Below, in pieces: positions 60,618 to 64,000 of a DNA stretch of 64,000 nucleotides. Source of the DNA: Rhizobium album (GTDB lineage Bacteria > Pseudomonadota > Alphaproteobacteria > Rhizobiales > Rhizobiaceae); contig NZ_QFBC01000017.1 in NCBI RefSeq assembly GCF_003122325.1, forward strand, positions 62,001 to 126,000, read 5' to 3'. Positions within the stretch are counted from its first letter, which is position 1; each line of letters begins with the position of its first letter. The position numbers and the translations under genes are program-made. Under the pieces are notes generated by a model, which was not told where the DNA came from, made no database searches, and saw only the letters and a program-made list of their open reading frames with translations.

Positions 60618-61379
60618 ATGGCAGTCAAGGAAAGGGACATGATGGGCAGCCTGGCCAAGGGGCTGAAGGTCGTCGAAGCCTTCACGGCGGAGAACCCGCG
60701 GCTCAGCATTGCGCAGGCTGCCGAAATCGCCGGCCTCGACCGCGCCACCACGCGCCGATGCCTGCTGACGCTGGCGGAACTCGGCTACTGTGCCTATGAC
60801 GGCAAGTTCTTCACTGTGACACCAAGGGTTCTCCGGCTCGGCACAGGGTGCCTTGCGACCATGCCGCTGCCCCGGATCGTGCAGCCGTTCCTCGACGTGC
60901 TGTCGGAACAGATCGGCCAGAGCACCTCGGTTTCCATCCTCGACGAAACCGAGATCGTCTACATCGCCCGCGCAGCGCAGCGGCGTGTGATGTCGATCGC
61001 CCTCATGCCCGGCTCGCGCCTGCCGGCCTATTGTACATCCATGGGGCGCGTTTTGCTCGCCGCCGCCGGCGAGGAGACGACACTGCGGCTGCTCAAGGCC
61101 TCGCCGCTCGTGGCCCGGACGGAGTACACGGTCACCGACATCGACACGCTGATGGCGGAGATCGCCAAGGTGAAGGAGCGCGGTTTTGCAGCGATCAATC
61201 AGGAGGTCGAGATGGGGCTGTGCTCGATCGCCGTTCCGCTGAAGGCAGCCAACGGCAGGACGGTCGCCGCGCTCAATGTCGGGCTGGCGGCGGGCAAGGC
61301 AAGCATGGAGGATATCGAGCATATGTTCCTGCTGCCCCTGCTGCGCATGCAGGCGGAGTTGCGGCAATCGCTCATCTGA
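60618..61379 (+). CDS. pcaR: IclR-family beta-ketoadipate pathway regulator PcaR
   Basis: A 253-residue IclR-family activator. The helix-turn-helix is in residues about 20-75 (SIAQAAEIAGLDRATTRRCLLTLAELGY), followed by the ligand domain (RRVMSIALMPGSRLPAYCTSMGRVLLAA). The ATG at 60618 follows GGAGG. In relatives PcaR activates pcaIJF when bound to beta-ketoadipate. It is divergent from pcaI. Confidence 0.92.
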   Translation: MAVKERDMMGSLAKGLKVVEAFTAENPRLSIAQAAEIAGLDRATTRRCLLTLAELGYCAYDGKFFTVTPRVLRLGTGCLATMPLPRIVQPFLDVLSEQIGQSTSVSILDETEIVYIARAAQRRVMSIALMPGSRLPAYCTSMGRVLLAAAGEETTLRLLKASPLVARTEYTVTDIDTLMAEIAKVKERGFAAINQEVEMGLCSIAVPLKAANGRTVAALNVGLAAGKASMEDIEHMFLLPLLRMQAELRQSLI

Positions 61380-61423
61380 TAGCAGCCACGAGTGTCTTGA
61401 TCAGGGTTGGCGGCCGGATACGA

Positions 61424-62362
61424 TCATTGCCGTGACCGCCCGCTGGGCGCGCCGCCCTTCGAGCGCATGCGCTTGCGGAAAGCAGTGGGTTTTTCGTTGA
61501 ACCGTTCGCTGAATGCTTCATAGAAACGCGAGGCGGAGCCGAAGCCGGACTCGAAAGCCACGTCCGTGATCGACAGATCCGTGGCGATCAGCAGCGATTG
61601 CGCCGTGTCGAGGCGATGGCGGACAATCGCCTGGTTGATGGTCAGCCCGACGGCACGCTTGAACAGCGTCATGGCATAATTCGGGTGCAGGCCGGCATCG
61701 CGCCCCACATCGTCGGCGGAAATGTCGTCGAGGGCGTTTTCCGCGATAAAACGCAGCATGCGCTCGACATTTTCGATGCGTTCGCCGTCATGATGGTCAA
61801 GACTGGCAATGGCCGAGCCTTCCTCGCGCAGATCACGCCAGCCGTCGCGCTCTATGCGCAGAACCCGCGCCGTCAGTTCGTTGCGGACGATCTCCGTCAA
61901 CCCTTCGTCTCCGGCCAGCAATTCCTCGCGCCAGCGCAAAAAGATGTCGTGGTCATACGGGCGAAGCTCCGTCGCCTCGATCATCGCGCCGCGAAACACC
62001 GCATCGCGAAAGCGCGTCAGGTTGGCAAGACCGAGGAAGAAGGACATCGGCACGTAGAGGCAGACGAAACGGGTTCCTTCCGCCCGGTCGATCACCTGAT
62101 GCGGGATCATCCCCCAGAAGAGGCAGAGACGGCCCTTGCCGACCGTCAGCTCGCGGCCGTCGAACCAATAGGTCATGTCGCCTTCCAGGACGAAATTCAG
62201 CTCGATCTGGCTGTGCATGTGTGGGCCGGGCATGCGCTGGACGAGCAGCGCCTCGCCGGCGCAAAACCGGTGATCGCCGAAGATCACCAGCGGGTGCCGC
62301 GGATTCTGATCCGGGTGAACAGGAACGGATTCGTCTTGCGAAACGAGACGTGGCGCGACCAT
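61424..62362 (-). CDS. AraC-family transcriptional regulator
   Basis: A 312-residue regulator. N-terminal cupin-type sensing domain (HMHSQIELNFVLEGDMTYWFDGREL) and a C-terminal double helix-turn-helix (residues about 210-310: DISADDVGRDAGLHPNYAMTLFKRAVGLTINQAIVRHRLD and ITDVAFESGFGSASRFYEAFSERF). It diverges from a sugar ABC importer, its probable target, and responds to some carbohydrate. Confidence 0.9.
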   Translation of the reverse strand: MVAPRLVSQDESVPVHPDQNPRHPLVIFGDHRFCAGEALLVQRMPGPHMHSQIELNFVLEGDMTYWFDGRELTVGKGRLCLFWGMIPHQVIDRAEGTRFVCLYVPMSFFLGLANLTRFRDAVFRGAMIEATELRPYDHDIFLRWREELLAGDEGLTEIVRNELTARVLRIERDGWRDLREEGSAIASLDHHDGERIENVERMLRFIAENALDDISADDVGRDAGLHPNYAMTLFKRAVGLTINQAIVRHRLDTAQSLLIATDLSITDVAFESGFGSASRFYEAFSERFNEKPTAFRKRMRSKGGAPSGRSRQ

Positions 62363-62513
62363 AACTTAGGATACCGGAGAAGTTAGCCGAAAAATCGGTA
62401 GATTATTACGGCTTTGCGCCAGATTATCAAGCTCAGCTGACGTGTGGATCCTGTGGGACCTGGATCAAGACCCGTTCTGCCATGCCAAGCATACCGGTCA
62501 TAGGGAGGAAAAC

Positions 62514-63746
62514 ATGACCCTTTTCAAAAGTTTGCGCCTGCTCGCGCTGTCTGCGACGCTCTTGTCGACCGCCGCATTTGCCGGCGAAATCACCATCAAT
62601 TCCGACCATTCCGACCCGGTGCCGAAGAAGGCCATGGAAGAGCTGATCGCCGACTTCCAGAAAGCCAATCCTGACGTCACCGTCAAGTGGAACAATTTCG
62701 ACCACGAGGGCTACAAGTCGGCCATCCGCAACTTCCTGACCGCCGATGCGCCCGACGTCGTTGCCTGGTACGCCGGTAACCGCATGGCGCCCTTCGTCAA
62801 GGCCGGCCTGTTCGAGGATGTCACCGATGTCTGGACGGCCAATGGCCTCGACGAGCAGCTGAAATCGTCGGCCCCGTCGATGACCATCGACGGCAAGAAG
62901 TGGGGCATGCCCTACACCTACTATCAGTGGGGCATCTACTACCGCAAGGACATCTTCGCCGAACAGGGCATCACCCCGCCGAAGACCTGGGCGGAGCTGC
63001 TCGCCGCCTCGGAAAAGCTGAAGGCCGCCGGCGTGACGCCGTTCACCATCGGCACCAAGGCGCTGTGGCCGACGGCCGGCTGGTTCGACTATCTCGACCT
63101 GCGCGTCAACGGCTACGAATTCCATATGGATCTCACCGCCGGCAAGATCCCCTACACCGACCCGCGCGTAAAAACCGTGTTCGAGAAGTGGGGCGAACTG
63201 GTCAAGGCCGATTACTTCATCGCAAACCATGCCGCCATCGACTGGCAGGATGCCGTTCCGCAGCTGGTGCAGGGCAAGGCGGCCATGTACCTCATGGGCA
63301 ATTTCGCCGTCGCGACCTTCAAGGATGGCGGCCTGAAGGAAGAGCAGATCGGCTTCCTGCAGTTCCCTGAAATCACCCCCGGTATTCCGGTGGCGGAAGA
63401 AGCGCCGACCGACACGTTTCACATCCCGTCGGGTGCCAAGAACAAGGAAGACGCCAAGAAATTCCTGGCCTATCTCGCCTCCCCGGCGGTTCAGGCCAAG
63501 ATGAACGCGACTCTCGGCCAGCTGCCGGTCAACAACACGACCCAGAAGCCGAAGGACGTCTTCCTGGACGCAGGCTTCACCATCCTGTCCAACGCCCACG
63601 GGCTGGCACAGTTCTATGACCGCGACGCCCAGGCCGAAATGGCCAAGGCCGGCATGGAAGGCTTCCAGGAGTTCATGGTCAAGCCGGACAATCTCGACCG
63701 TATCCTCGAGCGCCTCGAAAAGATCCGCGCCCGCGTCTACAAGTAG
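62514..63746 (+). CDS. Carbohydrate ABC transporter substrate-binding protein (family 1)
   Basis: A 410-residue extracellular solute-binding protein. Signal peptide residues 1-23 (ending AFA). The mature part has KAMEELIADFQKANPDVTVKW, WGMPYTYYQWGIYYRKDIF, KTWAELLAASEKLKAAGVTPF and MYLMGNFA typical of MalE/UgpB-type sugar binders. GGGAGG precedes the ATG at 62514. It is the first gene of an importer operon that continues past the right edge; the sugar is unknown. Confidence 0.92.
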   Translation: MTLFKSLRLLALSATLLSTAAFAGEITINSDHSDPVPKKAMEELIADFQKANPDVTVKWNNFDHEGYKSAIRNFLTADAPDVVAWYAGNRMAPFVKAGLFEDVTDVWTANGLDEQLKSSAPSMTIDGKKWGMPYTYYQWGIYYRKDIFAEQGITPPKTWAELLAASEKLKAAGVTPFTIGTKALWPTAGWFDYLDLRVNGYEFHMDLTAGKIPYTDPRVKTVFEKWGELVKADYFIANHAAIDWQDAVPQLVQGKAAMYLMGNFAVATFKDGGLKEEQIGFLQFPEITPGIPVAEEAPTDTFHIPSGAKNKEDAKKFLAYLASPAVQAKMNATLGQLPVNNTTQKPKDVFLDAGFTILSNAHGLAQFYDRDAQAEMAKAGMEGFQEFMVKPDNLDRILERLEKIRARVYK

Positions 63747-63833
63747 GACATCGTCCTTCCAGCATCGGGTGCCGCGGGCATGATCGTCCGCGGCATCTGA
63801 TGCTCTTTCCTTCCTTTTTCCAAAGGTGCAGCC

Positions 63834-64000
63834 GTGAGCAACACCGTTTCTCCTTCGTCCAGCTTCTGGAAGAAAAACCAGCAGAAGCTGGCGCCCTGGC
63901 TGTTTCTGGCACCGGGCATCCTGATGTTCGTCATCTATGTGCTGGTGCCGATCGTCCAGTCGATCTGGATCAGTTTCCACGACTGGGACGGGCTTGGAGA
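63834..64000 (+). CDS. Carbohydrate ABC transporter permease (MalF/UgpA type, 3' end missing)
   Basis: The visible 55 codons start at a GTG with AAAGG upstream and read as the first membrane segment of a family-1 sugar permease (KLAPWLFLAPGILMFVIYVL, IVQSIWISFHDWDG). The gene runs off the right edge. It should pair with another permease and an ATPase beyond the window. Confidence 0.88.
   Translation, partial: MSNTVSPSSSFWKKNQQKLAPWLFLAPGILMFVIYVLVPIVQSIWISFHDWDGLG

Overview
The window looks like part of a large secondary replicon or accessory chromosomal region of a member of the Rhizobiaceae (Alphaproteobacteria). The reasons are the high GC content, the DUF1612/RHE_PE00001-type DNA-binding protein, the Rhizobium-style palindromic intergenic repeat at 19.85-19.93 kb, a rhizobial-type recX, the pcaIJF-pcaR arrangement, and a dense run of ABC importers next to catabolic operons. 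No rRNA, tRNA, CRISPR array, insertion sequence or replication origin was seen. Almost every gene belongs to nutrient uptake, catabolism or its control.

Layout. 0-7.8 kb: the 5' end of a periplasmic binding protein gene, a DUF1612 protein, a luciferase-like monooxygenase, ferredoxin-NADP reductase, a divergent enamidase-like amidohydrolase, and a divergent MocR regulator/EamA exporter pair. 7.8-19.8 kb: a D-apiose catabolic locus: ABC importer (binding protein, DUF2291 lipoprotein, double ATPase, permease), D-apiose dehydrogenase, D-apionate lactonase, D-apionate oxidoisomerase, 3-oxo-isoapionate kinase and a RuBisCO-like transcarboxylase/hydrolase, plus a divergent phosphotransacetylase-like gene. 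An identical 15-bp motif in front of both transcription units suggests one regulon. 20-22.3 kb: a Zn/Cd/Pb efflux ATPase with a MerR-type promoter. 22.3-31.4 kb: an amino-acid binding protein/D-amino-acid oxidase/LysR set, a hydrolase, a second luciferase-like enzyme, a PAS-PAS-GGDEF cyclase, a small membrane protein, a decayed response-regulator fragment and a ProC-like reductase.

31.4-50.95 kb is the most interesting block: two short-chain dehydrogenases, a YdiJ-type FAD/Fe-S dehydrogenase, a GntR regulator, a six-gene operon (hydantoinase/oxoprolinase A and B, aminotransferase, uronate-dehydrogenase-like enzyme, DAO-family oxidase, ThDP enzyme) and a complete LivKHMGF-type importer. Three near-identical sites with core TATCAC(T/A)TAT lie in exactly the three promoter regions of this block, one of them just before the GntR gene. 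This points to a single regulon for a substrate I could not identify.

51-56.6 kb: a YghA-like dehydrogenase, then a hydroxyproline/imino-acid module (Ldh-family imino-acid reductase, DapA-type pyrroline-4-hydroxy-2-carboxylate deaminase, FCD-type GntR regulator with TGTCGACA sites) and an amidohydrolase lacking the usual first HxH metal motif. 57-64 kb: recX, a sugar-permease remnant, pcaF-pcaJ-pcaI with divergent pcaR and a PcaR site, an AraC regulator, and the start of a sugar ABC importer operon that runs off the right edge.
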